A stretch of 64,000 bases of DNA from Enterococcus ureilyticus (GCF_001730315.1 NZ_MIKC01000002.1:62001-126000), one strand, 5' to 3'. Shown: positions 44,816-54,108, counted from the stretch's first letter. Made by a program: numbers and translations. The notes: generated by a model not told the origin, from the letters alone.

Positions 44816-46018
44816 TTACACCTCCGTTTGAGGCTGTTTGACATCAGTTGGTTCTGTTTCTCTTGAAGCAGTCGTCACATTTTCTGTGTCTTCTTCACCC
44901 CAGATAACATCGTAAACGATATCTACTAGTGAGGCTCTAGTTAAAATGCCAACTACTTTTTGTTTATCATCTACCACTGGAACATATTTTAAACCACGTT
45001 TTAAGATTCGTTGTAAGGTATCGCGTAATAGTGACGATTTTTTTACAAAGAATACTTTTGGATTCATGATATCACTAACGCTAGTCGCAATATTTCTACG
45101 GCGGTCAAGGGTTTCAACATCGATAAAGCCTTTTAACACGCCTGCGCCATCCACCACTAAGAGTGTATCAACACGTTTTTCTCTCATGAGTTTGATTGCT
45201 TCTGACAATGATTTTTCTGGTGTGATCGTGATCGCGTTATTCAGCATCACTTCACCAACAGTGGTAATATCTGGTTTGGCTTGAATCAAGCGGTCTTCGC
45301 CAATCAACTCTTCAACAAATTCGTTGACTGGATGGCGTAAAATATTATCAGGTGTATCAAACTGAATAACTTTTCCTTCACTCATGATGGCGATTCTATT
45401 TGCTAATTTTAACGCTTCATCCATGTCATGAGTAACAAAAACAATAGTTTTTCCTAAACGTTCTTGTAAGTCTTTCACTAAATCTTGTAGAGAATCTCTT
45501 GTGATCGGATCTAAAGCACCAAAAGGTTCATCCATTAAAATGATATCCTGGTTGGCTGCAAGAGCTCTTACAACACCGATTCTTTGTTGTTGCCCACCAG
45601 AGAGTTCATTTGGATAACGATCAAGCATTTCTCTAGGTAGTTCAACTAGATCGATCATTTTTTCTGCAATTTTATTCCGTTCTTCTAAGTCGACTTTTAA
45701 TAACTTAGGTACAAGTACGATGTTTTCTCGGATCGTCATGTGTGGCATTAAACCGATATTTTGAATAACATAGCCGATTTTTCGACGTAACTCCACTGGA
45801 TTGATCGTTTGGATATCTTCTCCATTGATCATGATTTTTCCTTTTGATGGATCGGTCATCCGATTGATCATCCGCATAGAAGTTGTTTTTCCGCTACCAC
45901 TAGTTCCGATAAAGCAGATAAATTCACCTTTATCAAAAGACAAATTGATGTCATCTACAGCGATTTTTCCACCTTTGTAAATTTTTGAAACATGTTGAAA
46001 TTCGATCAACTTTCTCAC
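44816..46018 (-). CDS. opuCA: Osmoprotectant ABC transporter ATPase OpuCA with CBS domains
   Basis: A 400-residue ATPase: Walker [13 protein letters not shown], signature [15 protein letters not shown], Walker [13 protein letters not shown], His [13 protein letters not shown], then two CBS domains (about 255-375). In OpuC homologues the tandem CBS pair senses c-di-AMP or ionic strength and closes uptake. It is the first gene of the minus-strand operon opuCABCD and ends five bases before opuCB. Confidence 0.93.
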   Translation of the reverse strand: MRKLIEFQHVSKIYKGGKIAVDDINLSFDKGEFICFIGTSGSGKTTSMRMINRMTDPSKGKIMINGEDIQTINPVELRRKIGYVIQNIGLMPHMTIRENIVLVPKLLKVDLEERNKIAEKMIDLVELPREMLDRYPNELSGGQQQRIGVVRALAANQDIILMDEPFGALDPITRDSLQDLVKDLQERLGKTIVFVTHDMDEALKLANRIAIMSEGKVIQFDTPDNILRHPVNEFVEELIGEDRLIQAKPDITTVGEVMLNNAITITPEKSLSEAIKLMREKRVDTLLVVDGAGVLKGFIDVETLDRRRNIATSVSDIMNPKVFFVKKSSLLRDTLQRILKRGLKYVPVVDDKQKVVGILTRASLVDIVYDVIWGEEDTENVTTASRETEPTDVKQPQTEV

Positions 46019-46321
46019 CCCAAATTCTTTTTTCTTGGTCTTGTTTCTTAACTAGTTTCAGTGTTTCCTGACAAATGTATCTACTACTAGTATGCTACAA
46101 AACAACGATTTGGACAAATCAGATGTTTTTTTCGCCATTTTAGGATTAAAAAATAACAAATGTAGGTAGAAAATGAGGATTTTTAACGATAATTATGCGG
46201 GAAAGTGTAATAAGATTTTCAAATCCAGCTATTATTCTATTGACAATAGCTGGAAACCTTAGTATATTGATGACTAGCTACTACTATTTTATGAATAATA
46301 GGGAGTGAAAAGGAGAAGGTA
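46019..46321. promoter_or_regulatory. Divergent promoter region of opuC and the GT2 operon
   Basis: For the plus strand TTGACA (46240-46245), a 17-base spacer and TATATT (46263-46268) give a near-consensus promoter. An inverted repeat CCAGCTATT (46225-46233) and AATAGCTGG (46245-46253), spacer 11, overlaps the -35 and is a likely operator. For opuC a weaker minus-strand pair TTGTCC / CATACT with a 17-base spacer lies near 46092-46120. No gene is seen. Confidence 0.7.
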
Positions 46322-48310
46322 ATGGAGAAGGTTGGATTAGGATACATGGTATTTAGTTTAAGTTATTTATTCTTGTTTTATTTTGTATCTAAGAAAAATG
46401 AACACTATAGAAAATTTGTTTTATCAGGATTTGTTATTATTCAATTTATTTATTTAGTTTGGCGTTTGTTTTATACGATCCCAAATGGAAGTATAGTTGA
46501 GATAATTGCTGGGAGTTTATTATATTTGGCTGAATTTATGGGATTTATTCAAGCCTTTACGTTAGTCATCTTATTTTGGAAACCTTATAAGCGAGCTGAA
46601 AAATCATTAGCTGAATTAAAAGAATTGCCAACAGTTGATATTTTGATCGCTACATATAACGAAAACATTGAAATTTTAGAAAGAACGGTGGTTGGGTGTC
46701 TATCGATCGATTATCCTAAAGAATTATTGAAAATTTATTTTTGCGATGATGGGGACCGAGCAATGGTGAAAAAATTAGCAGAAAAACATTGTGTTGAATT
46801 TATCGCTCGTCCGACTCACGAACATGCAAAAGCGGGGAATTTGAATTATGCGCTGACAAAAACAAGTGGGGAAATCATCGTGACTCAAGATGCTGATATG
46901 GTGCCTAAACGCGAGTTTTTACAGCGGACATTAGGACATTTTTCAAAAGAGCTAGTTGGTTTTATTCAAACGCCGCAGACTTTTTTTAATTCAGATATTT
47001 TTCAGCATAATTTATATTTAGATGGTGAAATCAATAATGAACAAGACTTTTTTATGCGCAGTTTAGAAGAAGGGAAAGATCGATTCAATGCGGTACTTTA
47101 TGTAGGCAGCAATGCTTTATTTAGAAGAGCTGCGCTAGATTCTATCGGAGGTTTTACAACAGGTGTCATCACAGAAGATATGGCTACAGGATTGCTGCTA
47201 CAAAACAATGGATGGGAGGGTGTATTTGTTAATGAAGCCCTTGCCTCAGGACTATCCCCAGAAACGTTAGCCGATTATGTGAAACAACGAGATCGTTGGG
47301 GACGTGGCAATGTACAAGTTATCAAAAAATATAGATTGAATACATTGAAAAAACTATCATTTATGCAAAAGTGGTTTTATCTTGATGGCGTGATGTTTTG
47401 GTATGCAGGGCTCTATAAATTGATTTTTTTACTTTCCCCCTTTCTTTATTTAGTTTTTAACATTTCTAGCCTAAAAACCACATTAGCTCAGCTGGTGATT
47501 TTTTGGCTGCCAGCTTTTTTATCTGGAAGTTTGATGTATAAATCTGTTGCTAGAAAGAAATACAATTCCTTCATAAGCAATATTTACGAGCTAGTGACAG
47601 CTCCTCAAGTTTCTTGGGCCGTTTGGAAAGAAACGTTATTTAGCCCTAAAAAGAATAAGAAATTTCACGTAACAGTCAAGGGGATTCAAGGGGAAAAAGG
47701 ATATTTTGATTGGCGTAATTGTAAAGTACAGATTTTATTATTAGGTGCAAACTATTTTGCCTTGATTTATTATATCCTGCACTTGGATTTCAACCACTTA
47801 CAATGGTGGGATGTTCTTTCCATCAATATTTACTGGCTGTTTTATAATATTTTTAGTTTGAGCGTCGCAGTTAGTGTAGCATATGAGCGGCCACGCATGC
47901 CGATGAATATTCCTGTCGATTACGAAGGGGAAATAGTCAAGGGCGATCAAGTGATCCCAGTTCGAATCAATTATTTAGGTGAAAAAAGTGTAACGATCAG
48001 CGTTGATCAAAATGAGCCGTTTTTAAGCGCCTTACTCAATCAAGACGAAGGCTACCTCTCTTTCCAAAAAATCAAACATGTCAAAATGATACGCTCGAGT
48101 ATTATTAATGTAGCGGGAAATGTTGAAATGACCTTCAAGATTCAAAAATTTTCACGTAAAAATCATTATCGTTGGCTAGGCTTGATTTATTCTGATCCGA
48201 CTTATGGAGTAGGGGATGTTCAGTCAATCAGAGTTAAGTTTTATACCATTTTCAAGTATATAGTCAAAAATAGAAGAGATGCACAAAAAAATCAACAGTT
48301 ATTGTCATAA
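46322..48310 (+). CDS. Processive family 2 glycosyltransferase, cellulose-synthase-like
   Basis: A 662-residue polysaccharide synthase with two to three N-terminal and about four C-terminal membrane segments. GT-A motifs: DDGDR (142-146), DAD (190-192), FIQTP (214-218), TED (284-286) and QRDRW (322-326), so the active site looks complete. Residues 530-650 form a beta domain placed like PilZ (AYERPRMPMNIPVDYEGEI), but without a proper RxxxR / D-SxGG c-di-GMP site. AGGAGA precedes the ATG. It is followed at 17 bases by a lipoprotein gene, so a secreted glycan assembly unit is likely. The polymer is unknown. Confidence 0.87.
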   Translation: MEKVGLGYMVFSLSYLFLFYFVSKKNEHYRKFVLSGFVIIQFIYLVWRLFYTIPNGSIVEIIAGSLLYLAEFMGFIQAFTLVILFWKPYKRAEKSLAELKELPTVDILIATYNENIEILERTVVGCLSIDYPKELLKIYFCDDGDRAMVKKLAEKHCVEFIARPTHEHAKAGNLNYALTKTSGEIIVTQDADMVPKREFLQRTLGHFSKELVGFIQTPQTFFNSDIFQHNLYLDGEINNEQDFFMRSLEEGKDRFNAVLYVGSNALFRRAALDSIGGFTTGVITEDMATGLLLQNNGWEGVFVNEALASGLSPETLADYVKQRDRWGRGNVQVIKKYRLNTLKKLSFMQKWFYLDGVMFWYAGLYKLIFLLSPFLYLVFNISSLKTTLAQLVIFWLPAFLSGSLMYKSVARKKYNSFISNIYELVTAPQVSWAVWKETLFSPKKNKKFHVTVKGIQGEKGYFDWRNCKVQILLLGANYFALIYYILHLDFNHLQWWDVLSINIYWLFYNIFSLSVAVSVAYERPRMPMNIPVDYEGEIVKGDQVIPVRINYLGEKSVTISVDQNEPFLSALLNQDEGYLSFQKIKHVKMIRSSIINVAGNVEMTFKIQKFSRKNHYRWLGLIYSDPTYGVGDVQSIRVKFYTIFKYIVKNRRDAQKNQQLLS

Positions 48311-48327
48311 AGGAGCCAAGTAGACGT

Positions 48328-49020
48328 ATGAAAAAAAAGAGAATAATTAGTATGCTAATTTTGATCGTTGTTGTTTTTACTGGATGCACTAGTAAGACTG
48401 CTGATCCAAAAGATGTCGCTACAACATTTATTAATAATGTGATTTATAGGAAAGATAAAGATGATGCTGAAAAATATTTTTATAAATTAGATGCACCAAG
48501 TCAAACAGATATGGTCGAGGATTTTTCTGAGCTATTCGATCTATCAAAAGAACAAGCCAAAGAATTGGTGAGCATTTACCAAGAGCAATTGGACAAAGAA
48601 ACAAGCTTTTCAGTAAACATAAAAGAGAGCAAGTCAGAAAAAAAAGAAGCGCAAGTAACGGTCACAGGCTTGGATCAGACAAACTTTGATCAGACGATTG
48701 ACCAAAAAACAGACGAAGAATTGGTGCAATGGTTAAAAAATAAAGGCTATGATCAGCTTGAAAAATTAGATGATATTGACAAAATTTCCGATGAAAAGCA
48801 ATTAAACGGGATTTTAAAAGAACTAGATGCATTAAAAGACGGAGACCTTAATCAAATCCAATTCGAAGCACTTAAAAAAACGTTTAAGGAATTAAAAGCC
48901 GCAAAAGAACCGAAAACGATTCGATTGGAATTAGAGCCAGATAAGAAAGAAAAAAAATATTGGCTCATATTAGAGGAAGAGAAACGATTTAGCGAATTAC
49001 TAGATGCTTTCCAAGGATAA
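48328..49020 (+). CDS. Lipoprotein of unknown function in the GT2 operon
   Basis: A 230-residue protein with signal peptide and lipobox VFTGC (Cys 21), then a hydrophilic domain with many Lys, Asp and Glu. The start DPKDVATTFINNVIYRKDKD resembles NTF2-like or DUF5105-type lipoprotein domains, but no firm family was recognised. The gene follows the GT2 synthase by 17 bases, behind AAGGAG, so it is presumably an outer-face accessory. Confidence 0.78.
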   Translation: MKKKRIISMLILIVVVFTGCTSKTADPKDVATTFINNVIYRKDKDDAEKYFYKLDAPSQTDMVEDFSELFDLSKEQAKELVSIYQEQLDKETSFSVNIKESKSEKKEAQVTVTGLDQTNFDQTIDQKTDEELVQWLKNKGYDQLEKLDDIDKISDEKQLNGILKELDALKDGDLNQIQFEALKKTFKELKAAKEPKTIRLELEPDKKEKKYWLILEEEKRFSELLDAFQG

Positions 49021-49058
49021 CTATAGTATAGAAATATGTTGATTAAGGAGAACTTAGA

Positions 49059-49601
49059 ATGAAAAAAATGATAGTATTTTGCATAGCTCTTTTAATGATC
49101 GGTATCGGGATGACCCAGACAATAAATACCGCAGATGCTGCTTTTTCTAAAGATGAAGTCGTCAGAGAGCGCTTTGCTTTAAAACGAGAACAATTAGCAG
49201 AAGTGGTTTCAAAAAAAATCGCACATGTTGAAAATTCGATCAAGAAAAAGCTCAAAGAACAAGAAGCCAACAAAATCAAAAAACAAAAAGAAGAGGAGGA
49301 TAAAAAAGCTGCAGCTAAAAAAGCAGAAGAAGAACAAGCGGCCAATCAAGCCGCAGCCCAAGAGGCTGCACAAGCAGAAGAAGCGGCAAAACAAGCGGTG
49401 ATCCAAGAAGAACAACAAGCACCTCAAGCGCAAGGAGATGGAGAAACAGCTGATGCTGTGTCAGGTGCCTCTGCAAATGGGCAAGAGAGAGGGCAAAGAA
49501 ATAGAGAGTGGGGCAATCAACTGAGCGATCCTAATTTGACACCGGCAGAACGTCAAGGTATCATTCAAGAGAAAAAGAATTACAACCGCAATAACCACTG
49601 A
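49059..49601 (+). CDS. Secreted Ala/Gln/Glu-rich coiled-coil protein
   Basis: A 180-residue exported protein with a signal peptide (about 1-28, cleavage near TADA/AF). The mature part has a Lys/Glu helical block followed by an Ala-Gln-Glu-rich stretch (QAAAQEAAQAEEAAKQAV), then a Gly/Asn-rich tail and RQGIIQEKKNYNRNNH. No anchor motif is visible. TAAGGAG precedes the ATG; it lies 38 bases after the lipoprotein gene, so the three genes probably form an operon. Confidence 0.75.
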   Translation: MKKMIVFCIALLMIGIGMTQTINTADAAFSKDEVVRERFALKREQLAEVVSKKIAHVENSIKKKLKEQEANKIKKQKEEEDKKAAAKKAEEEQAANQAAAQEAAQAEEAAKQAVIQEEQQAPQAQGDGETADAVSGASANGQERGQRNREWGNQLSDPNLTPAERQGIIQEKKNYNRNNH

Positions 49602-49748
49602 CAAAGAACGAAACAACGCCTTGTACCAAAGCTCAAAGCCCTTTGGTCTAAAGTGGATTTTAGTCATGTTTGCTCTTTTGTTATTTCAGTGGACATTATC
49701 GAACAGCGGGTAATTTGTCAATCAAAACTGTGATAAGGGGATTGAGCG

Positions 49749-50066
49749 ATGAGGGCTTCCAGCCAATTTAAAAAAGGTGCTTTAGAAATGTGTGTACTTC
49801 ATTTTATTCAAAAAGAAGATCGATACGGATACGAATTAACACAACGAGTAAATCAATTTATACCAATCACTGAAGGGGCGCTTTACCCAGTTTTGCGTCG
49901 ATTAGTCAAAGAATCATACTGTGTCATTTATACCAAAGAATCGCCTGATGGTCCTTCTAGAAAATATTATCAAATGACAGATAAAGGAAATGAGTATTTA
50001 GAACTTTTAGAACATGATTGGGATGAGTTCGTTGAGCAAGTCACTAAACTGAGGGGGGCCGATTAG
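49749..50066 (+). CDS. PadR-family transcriptional regulator
   Basis: A 105-residue winged HTH of PadR subfamily 1 (KKGALEMCVLHFIQKEDRYG, then the wing SPDGPSRKYYQMTDKG). PadR repressors of this class control neighbouring membrane genes in response to antimicrobials or lipid stress. It overlaps the next gene by one base (TAGTG) and so forms the common PadR-HAAS pair. AAGGGG precedes the ATG. Confidence 0.92.
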   Translation: MRASSQFKKGALEMCVLHFIQKEDRYGYELTQRVNQFIPITEGALYPVLRRLVKESYCVIYTKESPDGPSRKYYQMTDKGNEYLELLEHDWDEFVEQVTKLRGAD

Positions 50067-51622
50067 TGAAAACAATGAAAGAATATTTAAATCAGCTACA
50101 AGCAGCTTTTGCTGAAGAAGATATAGAAGAGTTTAACGAATTAAAAGAAGATCTATTGGAACAGTTAGCGATTTGTTTAGAAGAAGGTCAGACTGAAGCA
50201 GAAGTTGTTGCAGGCCTTGCCCCACCCGAAGAGATTGCAGCGGATTACTACGCAGATTTAAGTTTAGATGCTGCAATCAATGCTAAAACGTCAGTTGTTC
50301 CAAGAGAAGAAATTCAAGATGTTTTCATTCAAACGCAGAAAAAAAGAATACAGAAATTTATGGAAACAGTCTTTAAAGTATTGAAACCATTATTTCTTCT
50401 GTTACTTTTAGCCTTGTTGGCTTTTTTCTTGACGTACACAATCAAAGAGTTGATAGAAGAGCAGAATCTTGCGGGGATTCCAACGATTTTCTGTTTACTG
50501 TTGATAGCAATCATTTTGCAAGTAATAAAAGGCTGGCAAAGTGAAAAACGATCATGGATCAATGGTTTGTCGATTGGCTTTTTAGCCTTTGGAATGGGCT
50601 TGCTGTTATTTTGTTCAATGACGAACCGATTGATGTATACAGGGAGACAATACTATAAAGAAATCAGTTTAACATCAAGCAATCATGCTGCGTTTAGTTT
50701 TGATTCAGATGCGGATGTCGAAATTACAACAGTAGAAGTATCTAGTACAGAAAAACCTAGTTTGATGGTCAAAGGTCGCTTTAAAGAAAGCGATATCAAA
50801 AAAATTGAAACGGGTTCATATGATAATAAAGTGAATTTGACTTTAGATGAAGAAAGTATCTTTGATACCTTTACCCGCACTGGACGATCAGAAGTGATTT
50901 TCTTTATTCCAAAAGGCACAATCTTGGATGATTTTCATTTGGGATTAAGCCGTGGAGATCTGCGCCTGTTAGATATTCAAACAAAGAATTTTGACTTAGA
51001 TTTACTCTCTGGAGATGTTTACGCTAAAAATATTATTGCAGATGATGGCAATGTCAGTAGCGAGTACGGTGATGTGATCATAGAAGAATCCGCAATGAAT
51101 TTAAAGGTTAAAAGTGTGTCTGGTAAAACAGTCATTACGGGTATGCTGGGTGATCTAACAATCAACGGCGATAAAGGACTCTCCATCCTGAAATTTTTAC
51201 GCTCAGATAATGTTGTGTTGAATAATCATTCAGGTAGAATGATCCTAGAAGATTCGGAAACAAAAAAACTGACAGCAACTGCAACAGATGGTCAAGTTAT
51301 CGTTAAACGAACAAAAGGGGATCTTTTGATGTCTAATGAAAGCGGAAAAATCGTTTCAGAGGAAAATCAAGGCACATTAGATTTAAAAAATGGCTCCGGC
51401 CAAACGATTGCTGTCCAAGAAAGTAAAGTAAATGCGCAGGTCTCTAGTCAATCCGGATTTATCAAATGGCTGCAAGATCCTAGCCAGTCAGTCAAGATTA
51501 CAGCAAGTACAGGGACTGGCGAATTGAGAAATGATTTTTCAGATGTAGCAAACAACGGAAAATATAAAGTTAATGTGAAATCGAAAACAGGAGATGTTAA
51601 AATCTTAGAAAAAGTTGAATAA
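50066..51622 (+). CDS. HAAS (DUF1700) plus DUF4097 membrane protein
   Basis: A 518-residue protein: residues about 1-75 are a HAAS/DUF1700 signalling domain (MKEYLNQLQAAFAEEDIEEF), about 107-185 hold two or three membrane segments (LKPLFLLLLLALLAFFLTY; IPTIFCLLLIAIILQVI), and the C-terminal 300 residues are a repetitive beta-solenoid DUF4097 domain outside (NFDLDLLSGDVYAKNI). The DUF4097 part is the same type as in LiaX and LiaG envelope-stress proteins, but no lia genes are adjacent. GTG start at 50066 overlaps the PadR stop. It is probably regulated by that PadR protein. Confidence 0.85.
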   Translation: MKTMKEYLNQLQAAFAEEDIEEFNELKEDLLEQLAICLEEGQTEAEVVAGLAPPEEIAADYYADLSLDAAINAKTSVVPREEIQDVFIQTQKKRIQKFMETVFKVLKPLFLLLLLALLAFFLTYTIKELIEEQNLAGIPTIFCLLLIAIILQVIKGWQSEKRSWINGLSIGFLAFGMGLLLFCSMTNRLMYTGRQYYKEISLTSSNHAAFSFDSDADVEITTVEVSSTEKPSLMVKGRFKESDIKKIETGSYDNKVNLTLDEESIFDTFTRTGRSEVIFFIPKGTILDDFHLGLSRGDLRLLDIQTKNFDLDLLSGDVYAKNIIADDGNVSSEYGDVIIEESAMNLKVKSVSGKTVITGMLGDLTINGDKGLSILKFLRSDNVVLNNHSGRMILEDSETKKLTATATDGQVIVKRTKGDLLMSNESGKIVSEENQGTLDLKNGSGQTIAVQESKVNAQVSSQSGFIKWLQDPSQSVKITASTGTGELRNDFSDVANNGKYKVNVKSKTGDVKILEKVE

Positions 51623-51679
51623 ACGTAACAATTTTAGTCGCTTAACGTTATGAAAGATGGGTGCCACAATTAGTGAATT

Positions 51680-51728
51680 AAGGAGAGCTAGACAAAACGC
51701 AATACGTTTTGTTTTGCTCTCCTTAAAT
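51680..51728 (+). terminator. Terminator after the DUF4097 gene (repeat family A)
   Basis: AAGGAGAGC..ACAAAACG pairs with CGTTTTGT..GCTCTCCTT around ACGCAATA. The core closely resembles the hairpin at 20499-20543. Confidence 0.85.
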
Positions 51729-51804
51729 CTGAACAAGTGGTTAAGAAACAACGGAGAATTTGTTTTAACGTACTTCCTAGGAAAAAAGTTTTTAAGGAGA
51801 AAAG

Positions 51805-52317
51805 ATGTTTAATAAAAGGAAAATAAGAAAATGGTTTAAACAAGGACAGCTAGCTTTGAAAGAAAATGATCACCAACAAGCAGTCTATTTTTTTAAGCTA
51901 ACTATTGAAACAAGTATTAAAAATGGTGGGATTCAATTAAATGAGTGTTTTAATGCATTTGTTTTACTTGGAGATATCTATAGTGAACAGATGTGCTTTG
52001 GAAAAGCGGATCAACTTTATCGAATGGCTGCTGGGCTGGATTTTTCAGCAAAGTATGTTTTGTTAAAACAGGAACTCTTCCATGATGAAACAAATTATGA
52101 AACGAATAGCAAAAAATGGTTGGAAAAAAATATGATTGATTTTACTGATATTATTCAAACAAAAGATAGAAAGAATTGGCATTTTCTTATTGAAGAAGGA
52201 AAAATCAGTTTACAAAAATTATTGCCCCCCAATAAAATAGAAGATCAAATGCAGGTGGAAACGGATCAAGATTTTGTTTGGTCTTACGAAGAGTGCGCAG
52301 ATATACCGAATATGTAA
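51805..52317 (+). CDS. Hypothetical TPR-like protein
   Basis: A 170-residue cytoplasmic protein, mostly helical. Residues about 10-90 look like two to three TPR-type hairpins (KQGQLALKENDHQQAVYFFK; GDIYSEQMCFGKADQLYRMA). The C-terminal part is acidic and may be disordered. No catalytic motif is visible. Taken as a real gene because AAGGAG precedes the ATG and a strong terminator follows directly. Confidence 0.7.
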   Translation: MFNKRKIRKWFKQGQLALKENDHQQAVYFFKLTIETSIKNGGIQLNECFNAFVLLGDIYSEQMCFGKADQLYRMAAGLDFSAKYVLLKQELFHDETNYETNSKKWLEKNMIDFTDIIQTKDRKNWHFLIEEGKISLQKLLPPNKIEDQMQVETDQDFVWSYEECADIPNM

Positions 52318-52320
52318 ACG

Positions 52321-52372
52321 AAAAAAAGCCGAGAATAAAAATGGTTTATTCATTTTATTTTAGGCTTTTTTT
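52321..52372 (+). terminator. Terminator after the TPR-like gene
   Basis: AAAAAAAGCC / GGCTTTTTTT outer stem with GAGAATAAAAATG / CATTTTATTTTAG inside. Confidence 0.85.
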
Positions 52373-52466
52373 AATTAGTTCTGGTTCAAACATTTTATGT
52401 AAGCGAGCAAAAAGTGAAGAAAATTAGCTTTATTTTAATAATAAAACCAGATAAATAAAAAAATTT

Positions 52467-52506
52467 TTGACACTTTGTTGACTATGAAATTGTTTTTCTT
52501 TAAAAT
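52467..52506 (+). promoter_or_regulatory. Promoter of a candidate small RNA
   Basis: TTGACT (52478-52483), a 17-base spacer and TAAAAT (52501-52506) form a near-consensus promoter; a second TTGACA (52467-52472) lies upstream. No gene with a ribosome site follows. Confidence 0.6.
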
Positions 52507-52512
52507 GAGTAA

Positions 52513-52762
52513 TAGGATAGAAACGAATATAATAAAAAGGCACTTCAAAAATCAGTTGGCGCTGATTCATGAAGCCCTGAAAAGTCAGAGAACGCTGACC
52601 AATCAAGTTGCCCTTGTCAATGCGTAACATCGACATATTCCATTTTACTCAATTTTCGAAGAAATATCTAGAACTTTCTTTATGGATTTTGAGATGGATC
52701 ATGTGATGCCTATTTGTTGAACATGCAATGGTGTTGGTAGAGTTTACCAGCACCATTTTTTT
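52513..52762 (+). ncRNA. Candidate 250-nt small RNA or short transcript
   Basis: A promoter upstream and a canonical terminator (12-base-pair stem ATGGTGTTGGTA / TACCAGCACCAT, 52728-52756, then TTTTTTT) enclose about 250 bases without a convincing open frame. Two small hairpins, AATCAG/CTGATT (52550-52567) and GTCAG/CTGAC (52584-52599), support an RNA. A 40-codon frame from ATG 52505 lies within, but its ATG is inside the -10 box and it has no ribosome site; with its stops read through it looks partly protein-like, so a decayed gene is an alternative. Confidence 0.45.
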
Positions 52763-53055
52763 ATTTTGTTTCTATCCAGAAAAAGTAAAGCGTTGTGTTG
52801 TGGGCTTGTGACACAGATTGAAGCCGACAATCGGTCACGAGCTAACAATGTGGGCTTTACGAAATGAAAAGGATCAAAGACGTACAAGTGCTGGTAGAAT
52901 CGTTGAAGTGGTAATGTTCTGTGCAGCAAAATGTAGTTTTTGATACTTTAAAGGATACAAGCAGGAGGAAAGAAATAATAAGAATGGTCTATTCTAGCTA
53001 AACCAGTCTATTATTATCTTACACACCTGCTTGTATTTTTGAGTATAAAAAAGCT
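52763..53055. other. 293-bp stretch between the candidate RNA and the VOC gene
   Basis: No gene is supported. The stretch ends with a large imperfect hairpin whose arms ATACAAGCAGG (52955-52965) and CCTGCTTGTAT (53026-53036) are perfect; it lies just past the stop of the minus-strand VOC gene and is probably its terminator. The 52744-52929 minus-strand frame is judged to be chance. Confidence 0.5.
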
Positions 53056-53946
53056 CTATTGTTCTTTATAAATAGTTGTTTCGATTTCTAATCGTTTTTC
53101 TTCTAAAAAAGGCGGCAAAGCAAGGTGTTCTCCCAATGAATTTAAGGGCTCATCGATCGTAAAACCAGGACTTAGAGTAGCAAACTCAACACGCATACCA
53201 CCAGGTTCTTTGATGTAGAGGCTTTTAAAATAGCCGCGGTGTACTGATTTTTCAATATTCCAGCCTTGGTTTTGCGCTTTGTTATGAAGTTTATCTAGCG
53301 CTTGTTCATCATTGACTGAAAAAGCAATATGATCCATACTTCCTCGTCCCATCCGTGTTTTCTCAGTTGTTTCTGTTGGTAAGAGCTGAATAAAATCTGT
53401 TTCATTTAGCTGGATACGTCCTTGATTATTTTTCCATCCTAACAATCGATAGAAAAAGTCTGCTGTTTTGTCAAGTTCAGCACTATGAAATTCAGTAGAA
53501 GAGAGACCAAGAATTTGCTTATCTCCTGGAATAGCATTTTTAACCTGCAAATTCTGTTCTAATGGACCTTGTTCCACTTCAATCAAGCGTAAATCTACGT
53601 GATCCTCATCTGTAAAATGGAGTAGGTTATCTTCTTTAACGAATTTGATTTGTGCATCAGCTAAACGTTGGGCCCAAAAATCTAGGCTGCCTTTAGGGAT
53701 TTTTAAACCAATCGTGCTTAAAAAAGAATCGTTATCATAACGTCGTCCAAGTGCAGGAACTATAAAAAACGTAATAACTGATCCAGGCGTTCCAGCATAA
53801 TCACCATAATAATAGTGAAGCATTTTATGATTCTCTTGGTTGACTGTTTTCTTTACAAAACGTAAACCAAGAATAGTTGTGTAAAAAAAATGATTTCTCT
53901 CAGCAAATCTAGTTAATAGTGAAATGTGATGGATAGGTGCAAACAT
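53056..53946 (-). CDS. VOC-family ring-cleaving dioxygenase (MhqO/MhqA-like)
   Basis: A 296-residue protein of two fused vicinal-oxygen-chelate domains. It starts IHHISLLTRFAERNHFFYTT and LGLRFVKKTVNQENHKMLHY, the hallmark of MhqO-type extradiol dioxygenases, with GDYAGTPGSVITFF. The second half has GRGSMDHIAFSVNDEQ and GGMRVEFATLSPG (HxH...E metal set). It should open hydroquinone or catechol rings or detoxify quinones. AAAGGAGGAA lies upstream of the ATG, and a palindrome in the promoter (53972-53988) is a candidate operator. Confidence 0.88.
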   Translation of the reverse strand: MFAPIHHISLLTRFAERNHFFYTTILGLRFVKKTVNQENHKMLHYYYGDYAGTPGSVITFFIVPALGRRYDNDSFLSTIGLKIPKGSLDFWAQRLADAQIKFVKEDNLLHFTDEDHVDLRLIEVEQGPLEQNLQVKNAIPGDKQILGLSSTEFHSAELDKTADFFYRLLGWKNNQGRIQLNETDFIQLLPTETTEKTRMGRGSMDHIAFSVNDEQALDKLHNKAQNQGWNIEKSVHRGYFKSLYIKEPGGMRVEFATLSPGFTIDEPLNSLGEHLALPPFLEEKRLEIETTIYKEQ

Positions 53947-53971
53947 AGCGGTTCCTCCTTTTTTTAAAAAA

Positions 53972-53988
53972 CTTACTTTTAGTAAGTG
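53972..53988 (-). promoter_or_regulatory. Operator-like palindrome upstream of the VOC gene
   Basis: Perfect inverted repeat ACTTAC-TTTTA-GTAAGT, 26 bases before the VOC start. Size and place fit a MarR- or HxlR-type quinone-sensing repressor such as YodB/MhqR, but it does not match a known box exactly. Confidence 0.5.
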
Positions 53989-54108
53989 TAACGTTTGAAA
54001 AAGACAGTTTCAAGTAATTTGTCTTTTTGAGAAATGCTTTCTTCATAGCCAGATACTATAAAAAATGGTAGAATGACCAAGACAAATCAAGGAGAAAGAG
54101 TGACAACT

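Noticed and set aside
52430-52929. Two minus-strand frames of 61-68 codons, and a possible decayed insertion sequence
   Set aside because: No ribosome sites, no transposase motif, no terminal inverted repeats or target duplications were seen.
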